A stretch of 33,367 nt of DNA from Paludibacteraceae bacterium (GTDB lineage: Bacteria; Bacteroidota; Bacteroidia; Bacteroidales; Paludibacteraceae). The DNA lies in assembly GCA_017553575.1 (NCBI GenBank), contig JAFZKQ010000007.1, positions 1 through 33,367 on the forward strand. Direction: 5' to 3'. Positions 15,410 to 22,841 of the stretch are shown one piece after another; positions within the stretch are counted from its first letter, which is position 1, and each line of letters opens with the position of its first letter. The notes beneath the pieces are model-generated. The model saw only the letters and a list, made by a program, of their open reading frames with translations. It had not been told where the DNA came from and did not search any database. Both the position numbers and the translations under genes were made by a program.

Positions 15410-15658
15410 ATGGAAGTTACAAAGACATATCCATGTGTGGGCACTTGCTCCAAAATGATTATTGTGACGGTGGATGAGGGCATTATCAAATCGGCCCAAA
15501 TCATCGGTGGTTGCCCAGGCAATACGCAAGGCGTCACGGCGTTGGTGGCCGGAATGAAGGTGGAGGACGCGATTGCTCGATTAAAAGGCATAGATTGTGG
15601 GGGCAGGGGCACCTCTTGTCCGGACCAATTCGCCAAAGCCTTGGAGAAATTCCTCTAA
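15410..15658 (+). CDS. TSCPD domain protein (TIGR03905 type)
   Basis: The 82-residue protein consists of one TSCPD domain. It contains C-V-G-T-C-S (residues 9-14), I-I-G-G-C-P-G-N-T-Q-G (31-41) and the name-giving G-T-S-C-P-D-Q-F-A at 67-75. TSCPD domains are Cys-rich modules found alone or at the end of class II ribonucleotide reductases and are thought to bind metal. The stand-alone version is of unknown function. Four conserved cysteines are present. It lies 39 bases before truA and probably shares its transcript. Confidence 0.85.
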   Translation: MEVTKTYPCVGTCSKMIIVTVDEGIIKSAQIIGGCPGNTQGVTALVAGMKVEDAIARLKGIDCGGRGTSCPDQFAKALEKFL

Positions 15659-15696
15659 TCATCGAGAAATTCACAATTCTTAATTCATAATTGTAA

Positions 15697-16428
15697 TTGC
15701 GTTACTTCATCTATTTTTCCTATCGAGGAACTCATTATCATGGTTGGCAGATCCAGCCCAACAACATCACTGTGCAGGAGGTGTTGCAGGACGCTTTGTC
15801 CAAAATTGTAAGGGAAAAGGTTGATATGACGGGGGCGGGTAGAACGGATACCGGGGTGCATGCCTCGTGTATGGTAGCGCATTTCGATTTGTCGGTCCCA
15901 ATGGAGGATCCCGACCGGATGGTGCAGAAACTGAACAGCATCTTGCCGGCCGACATTGCCGTCGATAAGATTTGCCCCGTCGCTTCAAATGCGCACGCAC
16001 GATTCGACGCCAAGTCGCGTACCTACAAATACTATGTTACGGAGCGAAAAAATGTCTTTTCATCGGATTTTTCAGCCCGTATTTTAGGAAAAGGGTTGAA
16101 CTATGACCTGATGAACGAGGCCGCCAAGGTGCTGTTTGACTATATCGACTTTACAAGTTTCAGTAAAGTCCACACCGACACCAAGACTAACAATTGTAAA
16201 ATAATGCGTGCGGAGTGGCAGAAGGAGGGTGATTTCTGGGTGTTTACCATTCAGGCCGATCGATTCTTGCGGAATATGGTGCGTGCGGTTGTCGGTACTT
16301 TGTTTGAGGTAGGGCGAGGAAAGATGACGATTGACCAGTTTCGTCAGGTTATCGAATCGAAAGACCGTTGTAAAGCGGGAACCTCAGCCCCAGCGGAAGG
16401 TCTCTTTTTGGTCGATATAGAATATTAA
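15697..16428 (+). CDS. truA: tRNA pseudouridine(38-40) synthase TruA
   Basis: The 243-residue protein modifies uridines 38-40 in the anticodon arm of tRNAs. The N-terminus [18 protein letters not shown] is typical. The catalytic Asp51 lies in [11 protein letters not shown]. Further motifs are [19 protein letters not shown] and [12 protein letters not shown]. Length is normal for Bacteroidota. The start is a TTG: an in-frame TAA precedes it by one codon and no ATG lies before the conserved first strand, so translation is probably weak or coupled to the TSCPD gene upstream. Confidence 0.96.
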   Translation: MRYFIYFSYRGTHYHGWQIQPNNITVQEVLQDALSKIVREKVDMTGAGRTDTGVHASCMVAHFDLSVPMEDPDRMVQKLNSILPADIAVDKICPVASNAHARFDAKSRTYKYYVTERKNVFSSDFSARILGKGLNYDLMNEAAKVLFDYIDFTSFSKVHTDTKTNNCKIMRAEWQKEGDFWVFTIQADRFLRNMVRAVVGTLFEVGRGKMTIDQFRQVIESKDRCKAGTSAPAEGLFLVDIEY

Positions 16429-16795
16429 AGATTAGTCGATTAAATCGGTAAATTTGCAGTAAAACATAACGTTGGAAACCTACTAAGGAATCGACCTCGC
16501 TTTACAAGTGAAATGATTTGAAATTTTGGGTATACTCTTGTGTGCCTAGAAGGAAGGTCAGGGAAAAAACTTTCTTAGGGTTGTAAAGTTTGGCGGATAA
16601 GGGAACTCCCCCATAAAATTGAGGAATGTGAAGAAATTTACCCATGCTATTGAAAGGTGTCTCTTTTCTCGTTGTTATTTTCCAATTTTATTTTATATTT
16701 GTATAGAGGAGTCCTGCTGATGGGCTGTTTCCGGCTCGGTTGGGATTCACTTATGTGAAGAAAATGATTGGTTGTTGAATAAAAGTAGATGAGGT
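16429..16795 (+). other. 367-base intergenic region, no gene recognised
   Basis: There is no plausible protein in either direction. A TAAATTTG box at 16449-16456 could start a short transcript. Downstream are a 7-bp hairpin (AAACTTT 16567-16573 with AAAGTTT 16585-16591) and a small GGG-AACT-CCC stem near 16603. A second box at 16694-16701 probably serves the next gene. A small RNA from 16460 to about 16680 is possible, but I match it to no known class. Confidence 0.4.
16694..16701 (+). promoter_or_regulatory. promoter (-7 box) for the beta-helix lipoprotein
   Basis: TATATTTG matches the -7 consensus, leaving a leader of about 90 bases. No clear TTTG is seen at -33. Confidence 0.5.
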
Positions 16796-18220
16796 ATGAA
16801 GCATGGATTTACTATAATAGGGGTTGCTGCTGCTTTGGGTTGCCTTCCCTTTTTTTCGAGTTGTCATGAGGATAATGGGGATAAGTATTTCCCGATTACA
16901 GCCGTAGCGAACGATACGCTGATGGGCCATGTCGGCGGCGGTGGAAAATATCGTGAGGGCGACATCGTGAAACTTACCGCGACTCCCGCACCCGGATATG
17001 AGTTTTACCAGTGGGACGATGGTTGTCCCGATAATCCCCGGATGGTGGATGTGAAGAACGTGGGCAATTACACGGCTATTTTCCGTGTGAAGAACGAAGG
17101 AGTTACCGCCCAACATCTTTCCGGCGTCATCAAGGAGGATTTGATATTGAAAGACAAGGGGTTGAAAATCGACTATGTGATTGATAGTGCGTTGATCATT
17201 GACAACTCCGCTCTTTTGTCGATAGAATCGGGCGTAACCATCGAATTTGCGGGTGAAAAGGCCTGCATCATTGTGGAGGACGGTGCAGCCATGCGGATGT
17301 CGGGTAAAGATGCCTCTCCGGTTATTTTGCAAGGTCCGAACGACAATTCCAATAAAGGAAGTTGGGGCTATGTCGAGTACCGTTCAGGACGTATGGAGAA
17401 TGAGATGCTCTACGTCCGCATAAACAATGGCGGTTGCGACAAGGAGGGTGCCGTTTTGCGTTTGACTGGTAATGCGAGTGTCTCCATCCAATATTGCACG
17501 TTGGCAGGCGGATTGGGTATGGGAATCTCCTCTTTCGAGGCAGAAGGAAATCCGTTTAAGGCATTCGTATCCAACAGGATCAGCAATTTTGATAGTTATG
17601 CCATGCATATCTCTTTGAAGCAAGTGAACCATTTGGGCGTTGGCAATCAATACCCGAATAATAAGAACTGCATCCTTGTCTCTGACAGTTTGATAGAGGC
17701 AGAAGCCATCACTTTCTCCAATCAAGGCATCTCCTATCTGATGGAGGGCGATTTGACCGTAGGCGAGGATGGAATCCTTGTCATGGAGGCAGGCGTGAAT
17801 ATGTCCTTTAAGCAAGACGCCAAACTGCTTGTCACGGAGGCTGGAACGCTTCAAGTCAATGGAATCTATTCCTCACTCGTCTCCATTCGGGGAATGTTGG
17901 ATGGTGTGCCTGGCTATTGGAAAGGAATTGACTTCCAAAGCAATAGGAATGCATTTGGCGGAAACTATCTGCACTATTGCCTAGTCAATGGCGGAGGAAG
18001 CGAGGAGAATGGAGCTTGCTTATCTTTGGCCGATGAGGTGAAACTCGATTTGAAAGGCGCACAGTTCTTCAATAGTGGCCATTACGGAATAAAGATCCGT
18101 CTCAACCCAGAGACGGCCAAGATGGATGGCCTCACGAGCGAGAGCATCAAGTTCGCCAACAACAAAGTCGGCAATGTCTACGATGCAACGACCAACCAAA
18201 CATTGACGGAGTTGCCATAA
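16796..18220 (+). CDS. surface lipoprotein with InlB B-like repeat and beta-helix
   Basis: The 474-residue protein has a lipoprotein signal peptide with lipobox F-S-S-C-H at about residue 23. Residues 40-95 resemble a single InlB B-type repeat: G-G-G-G-K-Y-R-E-G-D-I-V-K-L-T-A-T-P, G-Y-E-F-Y-Q-W-D-D-G and N-Y-T-A-I-F. The rest (about 110-460) consists of short strands with periodic hydrophobic and Asn/Gly turns (I-E-S-G-V-T-I-E-F, A-M-R-M-S-G-K, V-R-I-N-N-G-G, H-Y-C-L-V-N-G-G-G). This is the look of a right-handed parallel beta-helix similar to polysaccharide lyases and T5/T9 surface proteins. Two related halves are visible: I-N-N-G-G-C-D-K-E-G-A-V-L-R-L and V-N-G-G-G-S-E-E-N-G-A-C-L-S-L. No catalytic residues can be named, so it is probably a binding or adhesion protein. 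It is a single-gene unit with a strong terminator. Confidence 0.72.
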   Translation: MKHGFTIIGVAAALGCLPFFSSCHEDNGDKYFPITAVANDTLMGHVGGGGKYREGDIVKLTATPAPGYEFYQWDDGCPDNPRMVDVKNVGNYTAIFRVKNEGVTAQHLSGVIKEDLILKDKGLKIDYVIDSALIIDNSALLSIESGVTIEFAGEKACIIVEDGAAMRMSGKDASPVILQGPNDNSNKGSWGYVEYRSGRMENEMLYVRINNGGCDKEGAVLRLTGNASVSIQYCTLAGGLGMGISSFEAEGNPFKAFVSNRISNFDSYAMHISLKQVNHLGVGNQYPNNKNCILVSDSLIEAEAITFSNQGISYLMEGDLTVGEDGILVMEAGVNMSFKQDAKLLVTEAGTLQVNGIYSSLVSIRGMLDGVPGYWKGIDFQSNRNAFGGNYLHYCLVNGGGSEENGACLSLADEVKLDLKGAQFFNSGHYGIKIRLNPETAKMDGLTSESIKFANNKVGNVYDATTNQTLTELP

Positions 18221-18246
18221 TAGAGAGTCGGAAATAGTAAGGGAGG

Positions 18247-18283
18247 GAGACAGACTGAATAAAGAAGGTCTGTCTCTTTTTTT
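18247..18283 (+). terminator. terminator of the beta-helix lipoprotein gene
   Basis: GAGACAGAC (18247-18255) and GTCTGTCTC (18268-18276) form a perfect 9-bp stem with a 12-base loop, followed by seven T. Confidence 0.92.
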
Positions 18284-18654
18284 CTCCTTTTTACCGAAGA
18301 ATAAGGCATAATTATATTGTATTCTTTTTTTATTCAGAAGGGTGCAAAACAATCCCGAATCAATACGCGTTTTATTGAAAACTTTTGCCCATTGGGGCGC
18401 TTGACCGTCCCTTGAGCTACGGCAACGCCTGGGAATGAATGTCACACGTAAATAATGCCCTAAAAGGGCAAAATTGGAAGATGTTAAGGGAATTTTGACT
18501 ATAAGAAGAAAAAGAAAGATTGAATAAGCCTCTCTAAACAGAGCTTTTCAAAAGGATTTCGTATATTTGGACGAGATATGAATTGCATGAAAGATATGAG
18601 ATTCCTTTTTTGACGGCAAGTATCCATGCATTTTGCTATGACAAGAGTAAGTAT
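18284..18654 (+). other. 371-base intergenic region before the first WG-repeat gene
   Basis: No gene is recognised. A more G+C-rich island at 18377-18432 stands out from its A+T-rich surroundings. A short stem TGCCCT/AGGGCA lies at 18456-18470. The -7 box TATATTTG at 18562-18569 is the probable promoter of the next gene. Its position, 14 bases before the ATG at 18583, argues that translation starts at the later ATG (18655). Confidence 0.5.
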
Positions 18655-21258
18655 ATGAAAATCAAATTTCTAATATCCATATTGTTCTTTTCGTTTTCCA
18701 TCGCTTGGGGCCATGGGGGTGAGCGTCGCGTCTCCAAAGAGGAGCGTTTTTTAATCCCTGCAAACAAGGATGGCAAATGTGGTTTTATCGATGGAAAGGG
18801 GCAATGGCAGATTCCGCCTCAGTTTGACTTTGTGTGGTGGTTCTCTGAAGATGGTCTGTCGGATGTTGAAGTAGACGGTAAGTGGGGTTATATAGACTCT
18901 TTGGGAAAAGTCGTCATCCAGCCACAGTTTGACAATTGCTTTTCGTTTTCTGAAGGTCTGGCGGCTGTCAAGTTGAATGGCAAATGGGGGTATATTGATA
19001 CGACAGGTAGAGTGGTCATTCGTCCCCGCTTTGACGATGTGCATTCCTTTGAAAAGAATGGTTTGGCGGCTGTTAAGGTAAACGAGAAGTGGGGATATGT
19101 CAATAGGAAAGGAAAGTTTGTCATTAAACCACAATTCGACGAGGCTTATTCTTTTGAGGAGAATGGTTTGGCGGCTGTTATGGTAAACGAGAAGTGGGGC
19201 TTTATCGATACGACGGGGGAAATGGTCATTGAACCCCAATTTGACAAGGTTTATTCTTATGGTTTGGCGGCTGTTATGGTAAACGAGAAGTGGGGATATG
19301 TCGATAGGAAAGGAAAGTTTGTCATTAAACCACAATTCGACGAGGCCTCTTTTTTTGAGGAGAATGGTTTGGCGGCTGTTGAGGTAAATGAGGAGTGGGG
19401 ATTTATCAATAGGAAAGGGGAGATGGTTGTTAACCCCCAATTTGACGATGCCTGGTCTTTCGAAGCGGATTTGGCGCCTGTTGAGGAGGACGGCAAGTGG
19501 GGCTTTATCGATACGACGGGGGAAATGGTCATTGAACCCCAATTTGATTTTGCCAGATTTTTCCAAGATGGGTTGGCAAAAGTCGAATTAAATGGCAAAT
19601 GGGGTTGTATCGATAAGGTCGGAAATCTGGTTGTTGCTCCTCAATACGATAATATACGATCCTATAAGAATATTATGTTTGTAAGATATGAAAGTAAATG
19701 GGGAATCATTGATGAAAAGGGAAATTATATGGCAGACCCTCAATTTGATGGGTTAGGGAACAATTTGAAATCGAATGACAAGGATCGTTTCTCTATTTCT
19801 GTTTTTAACGAAAACCTAAGAAGCACAAAAGGGAAACAACTCTTTATACCGGTTCGTAGGAAGGATACATGTGGTTATATTGATGAAAAGGGAAATTGGC
19901 TTATCAAATTATTGGGATTCTCCCGTGTGAGTGAATTTTCGAAAAATGGGTTGGCATTAGTCTGTTATAAGTATGGCTTTGTTGTTAAGTATGGCTTTAT
20001 TGATACAACGGGAAAAATGGTTGTAGAACCACAGTTTGGTTTGAGAACAGACAGCTATAATAAATATGGGTTGGCAGAAGTCGAATTAAATGATAAGATA
20101 GGGTGGATAGATAAAAGAGGGGAGTTGGTTATTCCTCTGCAGTTTGATGATGCATACGACTTTTCCAAATGTGGATTGGCAGAAGTTGAGTTGAACGGAC
20201 AATGGGGTTGTATTGACACAACTGGGAAAATAATCGTTGAGTTGCAATATGATGATGTGTCAACAGGCATGGAGAATGGATTTATCCTTGTCCGGAAGGA
20301 TGGAAAATTGGGATATGTCGATAGCTTGGGAAAATTGGTTGTTCCTCTTCAGTTTGAAAAGGCTTCTTTCTTTCGTAATGATGGATTGGCTTGGGTTAAG
20401 TTGGATGGGAAATGGGGCCTTATTAATGAAATGGGAGATCAGGTTATCCAACCACAGTTTGACGAGATTGATGAATTCTGGGATAAGCCATTCCCCCGTG
20501 TCAAGTATAATGGCAAATGGGGGTATGTCAACTCTAAGGAAAAAATAGTTATTCCTTCGCAATTTGATGAAGTAAGGTGCTTTTCCAAGAATGGCTTAGC
20601 TTCTGTCAGGTTAGGCGACCAATGGGGGTGTGTTGATACCATGGGAAACATGATTATTCAACCGCAGTATGATTATATGGGAAACTTTTGTAATGGCTTC
20701 GTGGCCGTTGAAAAAGATGGAAAATGGGGTCTTGTTGATGAAAAGGGGCAAATAATTATCCAGCCACAGTTTGATTGTATGAGGTGGTTTGATGAGGAGT
20801 TGATCTTTATTGAGAAGAATGGCAAATGGGGCATTCTCGATACAACTTGGAAATGGGTATTTGAGCCACAGTTTGATGATTTTGATTTTTTATCTCCCTT
20901 TGAAGGTTGGATCCCAGTCAAGAAAAAAGGCAAGTATGGCTATGTGGATAAATCAGGAAGATGGATTGTCAAACCGAAGTTCGATTATCGGATTGTCAAT
21001 CTTAGTGATGGTTCAGGTCGTGAGGTTCGTGGTAACAGTCCATTTGCGATATGTGGGAGGAAAGGCAAACTGGGGTGTATAGACCAACAGGGCAAAGTCG
21101 TTATCAAGCCTCGATTTGATCGTATTTATGTATATGAGGGTGTCTGTTTTGTCCAAGACATAAAAAAGTATGGGAAGAAATGGGGAATTGTAGATGAACG
21201 AGGGAACTATATTGTCACTCCAAGATTTGAAAGTGTGAATGACTACTGGTTGGATTAA
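18655..21258 (+). CDS. large exported WG-repeat protein
   Basis: From the ATG at 18655 the product is 867 residues. A signal peptide (M-K-I-K-F-L-I-S-I-L-F-F-S-F-S-I-A-W-G) is followed by about 23 WG repeats. The typical unit is G-L-A-x-V-x-x-N-G-K-W-G-Y-I-D, then T-T-G-x-V-V-I and P-Q-F-D-x-A. Unit length is mostly 32-35 residues. Around repeats 10-12 (residues about 370-470) the spacing becomes irregular and the Trp is lost in places. The last unit is longer and ends G-N-Y-I-V-T-P-R-F. WG-repeat proteins (KWG family) are predicted beta-rich binding proteins, and their ligands are mostly unknown. No catalytic domain is present. The absence of a lipobox suggests a periplasmic or secreted location. 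An in-frame ATG at 18583 would add 24 residues before the signal peptide and is unlikely to be used. Confidence 0.85.
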   Translation: MKIKFLISILFFSFSIAWGHGGERRVSKEERFLIPANKDGKCGFIDGKGQWQIPPQFDFVWWFSEDGLSDVEVDGKWGYIDSLGKVVIQPQFDNCFSFSEGLAAVKLNGKWGYIDTTGRVVIRPRFDDVHSFEKNGLAAVKVNEKWGYVNRKGKFVIKPQFDEAYSFEENGLAAVMVNEKWGFIDTTGEMVIEPQFDKVYSYGLAAVMVNEKWGYVDRKGKFVIKPQFDEASFFEENGLAAVEVNEEWGFINRKGEMVVNPQFDDAWSFEADLAPVEEDGKWGFIDTTGEMVIEPQFDFARFFQDGLAKVELNGKWGCIDKVGNLVVAPQYDNIRSYKNIMFVRYESKWGIIDEKGNYMADPQFDGLGNNLKSNDKDRFSISVFNENLRSTKGKQLFIPVRRKDTCGYIDEKGNWLIKLLGFSRVSEFSKNGLALVCYKYGFVVKYGFIDTTGKMVVEPQFGLRTDSYNKYGLAEVELNDKIGWIDKRGELVIPLQFDDAYDFSKCGLAEVELNGQWGCIDTTGKIIVELQYDDVSTGMENGFILVRKDGKLGYVDSLGKLVVPLQFEKASFFRNDGLAWVKLDGKWGLINEMGDQVIQPQFDEIDEFWDKPFPRVKYNGKWGYVNSKEKIVIPSQFDEVRCFSKNGLASVRLGDQWGCVDTMGNMIIQPQYDYMGNFCNGFVAVEKDGKWGLVDEKGQIIIQPQFDCMRWFDEELIFIEKNGKWGILDTTWKWVFEPQFDDFDFLSPFEGWIPVKKKGKYGYVDKSGRWIVKPKFDYRIVNLSDGSGREVRGNSPFAICGRKGKLGCIDQQGKVVIKPRFDRIYVYEGVCFVQDIKKYGKKWGIVDERGNYIVTPRFESVNDYWLD
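19060..19365 (+). repeat. DNA-level tandem duplication inside the WG-repeat gene
   Basis: The G-L-A-A-V codons recur at 19060, 19165, 19261 and 19366, spaced 105, 96 and 105 bases. The block 19060-19164 matches 19261-19365 with about five differences. A separate stretch, 19192-19244, is repeated without change at 19495-19547. This marks recent duplication of a two-repeat unit by recombination or slippage. Confidence 0.85.
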
Positions 21259-21295
21259 TCTAATGTGGAGGGAAATTCGTATGTGCAAAGTCTCG

Positions 21296-21303
21296 TATAT
21301 TTG
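21296..21303 (+). promoter_or_regulatory. promoter (-7 box) of the second WG-repeat gene
   Basis: TATATTTG preceded by TCTCG resembles the box before the first WG gene (TTTCG-TATATTTG at 18557-18569), so the two may be controlled alike. It lies 57 bases before the ATG at 21360. Confidence 0.55.
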
Positions 21304-21359
21304 TATGTTGATGAAGATGCAATTGGAGGGTGAATGTCAATCGAACTAACATTATTATC

Positions 21360-22742
21360 ATGAAAAACAATTTGTTATATTCCTTGCTGATGGTGCTACT
21401 CCTTTCTGTTTCCGCATGTGGAAGCAGGGAGAATGTTGCCAAAAAAGATATATTTCTTGTAAACAAGGATGGAAAATATGGTTTTATCGACGAGACGGGG
21501 GAATGGATTGTTCAACCTCGTTTTGAATTTGCGCATGGTTTTACGAAAGATGGATTGGCTCCTGTCCGAGTTGATGGCAAATGGGGTTTTATCGATGAAA
21601 AGGGAATGTGGATTATTCCTCCGCAGTTTTCTGATGTAGGTGATAGTTTCGATGGATCGATGATTCCCGTTCAATTCAATGGAAAGTATGGATATGTTGA
21701 TGCAAGAAAGGGCAAGGTGACTATTCCTCCTCAATTTGATCGTGCCTTTGGTTTTGAATCTAGTTATGCCACTGTTAAAGTAGATGGCAAAGTCGGTATT
21801 ATAGATTTATTTGGTGAGATGATAGTCAAACCTCAGTTTGATTGTGTTAATTTTCATCCAGAAACGGGTCTCGCTATAGTCGAGGTAAATGGTAAGTGGG
21901 GAGTCGTTGACAGAGCGGGGAACATGGTTCTAGAACCTCAGTTCGATGATAGGTCATACTGCTATGGTTGTTGGATGGAGTCGGGGATGTTTGCAGTCTC
22001 GAAAGATGGCAAGTGGGGAGTTGTTGACAAAGAAGGAAAAATAATCGTTAAGCCCCAGTATGATATGGTGGGCTTTGATTTATACCAAGATAAAGAAAAT
22101 CATCCTTTTCCAAAGATTGGGTTGGCGGTTGTTTCGTTAGACGGTAAGTATGGATATGTGGACAAAAAAGGCAATTTGGCTATAGATCTGCAGTTTGAAT
22201 ATGCTACAGCTTTTTACGAAAACGGTTTGGCTGCCGCCAAATCAAATGGCAAGTGGGGCTATATAAACAAAAAGGGTGAGTGGGTCGTCCAACCACAATT
22301 TGAAGCCATAGAGTATTACAATTTTAACGGATTGACGGCTGTCAAAATAAATGGGAAATGGGGCTATATAAATGAGAAAGGGAAGATGGTTATCCAACCG
22401 CAGTTTGATTCTTTTGGTTGTCATTTTGACGAACAAGGAATAGCCTCTGTCAATTTAGATGGGAAAAGTGTTTATATCGATAGAAAGGGAACGATTATAG
22501 GACAGCCGTTTGATATTACAAATGGTTTTAACAAAAATGGCATGGCGAAAGTTGAGTTGAATGGGAAGTGGGGAGTTGTTGACACCAAGGGCGATTTTCT
22601 TGTCAACCCTATATTCGATGATATAATTACGTATAAAAACGTATTTTTTGTACGAGAGAAAGAAAAATATGGCGATAAATGGGGTATTCTTGATAAGAAA
22701 GGTAATTATATTGTGACGCCTCAGTTTGATGATTTATATTAA
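21360..22742 (+). CDS. WG-repeat lipoprotein
   Basis: The product is 460 residues from the ATG at 21360. It begins with a lipoprotein signal (M-K-N-N-L-L-Y-S-L-L-M-V-L-L-L-S-V-S-A-C-G, lipobox V-S-A-C). About 12 WG repeats follow, of the type G-L-A-x-V, N-G-K-W-G-Y-I-N, K-K-G-E-W-V-V, Q-P-Q-F. The final repeat (G-D-K-W-G-I-L-D, G-N-Y-I-V-T-P-Q-F) mirrors the final repeat of the protein encoded just upstream, so the two genes are paralogues of different repeat number. Here the membrane anchor is lipid, whereas the upstream protein has an ordinary signal peptide. An ATG 30 bases upstream (21330) would put ten polar residues before the signal and is not chosen. The ligand and role are unknown; the pair may form one surface or periplasmic assembly. 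Confidence 0.87.
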   Translation: MKNNLLYSLLMVLLLSVSACGSRENVAKKDIFLVNKDGKYGFIDETGEWIVQPRFEFAHGFTKDGLAPVRVDGKWGFIDEKGMWIIPPQFSDVGDSFDGSMIPVQFNGKYGYVDARKGKVTIPPQFDRAFGFESSYATVKVDGKVGIIDLFGEMIVKPQFDCVNFHPETGLAIVEVNGKWGVVDRAGNMVLEPQFDDRSYCYGCWMESGMFAVSKDGKWGVVDKEGKIIVKPQYDMVGFDLYQDKENHPFPKIGLAVVSLDGKYGYVDKKGNLAIDLQFEYATAFYENGLAAAKSNGKWGYINKKGEWVVQPQFEAIEYYNFNGLTAVKINGKWGYINEKGKMVIQPQFDSFGCHFDEQGIASVNLDGKSVYIDRKGTIIGQPFDITNGFNKNGMAKVELNGKWGVVDTKGDFLVNPIFDDIITYKNVFFVREKEKYGDKWGILDKKGNYIVTPQFDDLY

Positions 22743-22784
22743 GTTATGTGAATTGGACATTTTTTGCTTTAAATATCCTCGTTT

Positions 22785-22817
22785 TTTGCGTCATTTTTCC
22801 TAAAAATGCTATATTTG
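22785..22817 (+). promoter_or_regulatory. promoter of the rloA-rloB pair
   Basis: TTTG (22785-22788) and TATATTTG (22810-22817) lie 21 bases apart. The start of transcription would fall at about 22823, inside the palindrome that follows. Confidence 0.65.
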
Positions 22818-22834
22818 CCGTTAAATTTTAACGG
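22818..22834. promoter_or_regulatory. palindrome at the rloAB transcription start, possible operator
   Basis: CCGTTAAA-T-TTTAACGG is a perfect 8+8 inverted repeat directly adjoining the -7 box. In DNA it could be bound by a dimeric repressor. In RNA its loop would be too small, so a DNA-level role is more likely. No regulator gene is adjacent. Confidence 0.4.
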
Positions 22835-22841
22835 AATCGGT

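Noticed and set aside
16540-16595. Stretch resembling a 16S rRNA segment (GGGTTGTAAAG)
   Set aside because: The match is only about ten bases and the surrounding sequence is unrelated to rRNA.
18377-18432. tRNA-like D-arm on the minus strand (GTAGCTCAAGGGACGGTCAAGC)
   Set aside because: No acceptor stem, no T-arm sequence and no proper anticodon stem can be found around it, so it is not a tRNA gene; at most a relic.
18751-21288. Long minus-strand frames opposite both WG-repeat genes
   Set aside because: They arise from the periodic codons of the repeats on the plus strand; their translations lack starts, signals or family features.
22806-22841. Earlier ATG for the RloA-like ATPase
   Set aside because: It lies upstream of the TATATTTG box, so it would not be in the transcript, and the added residues do not resemble the family N-terminus.
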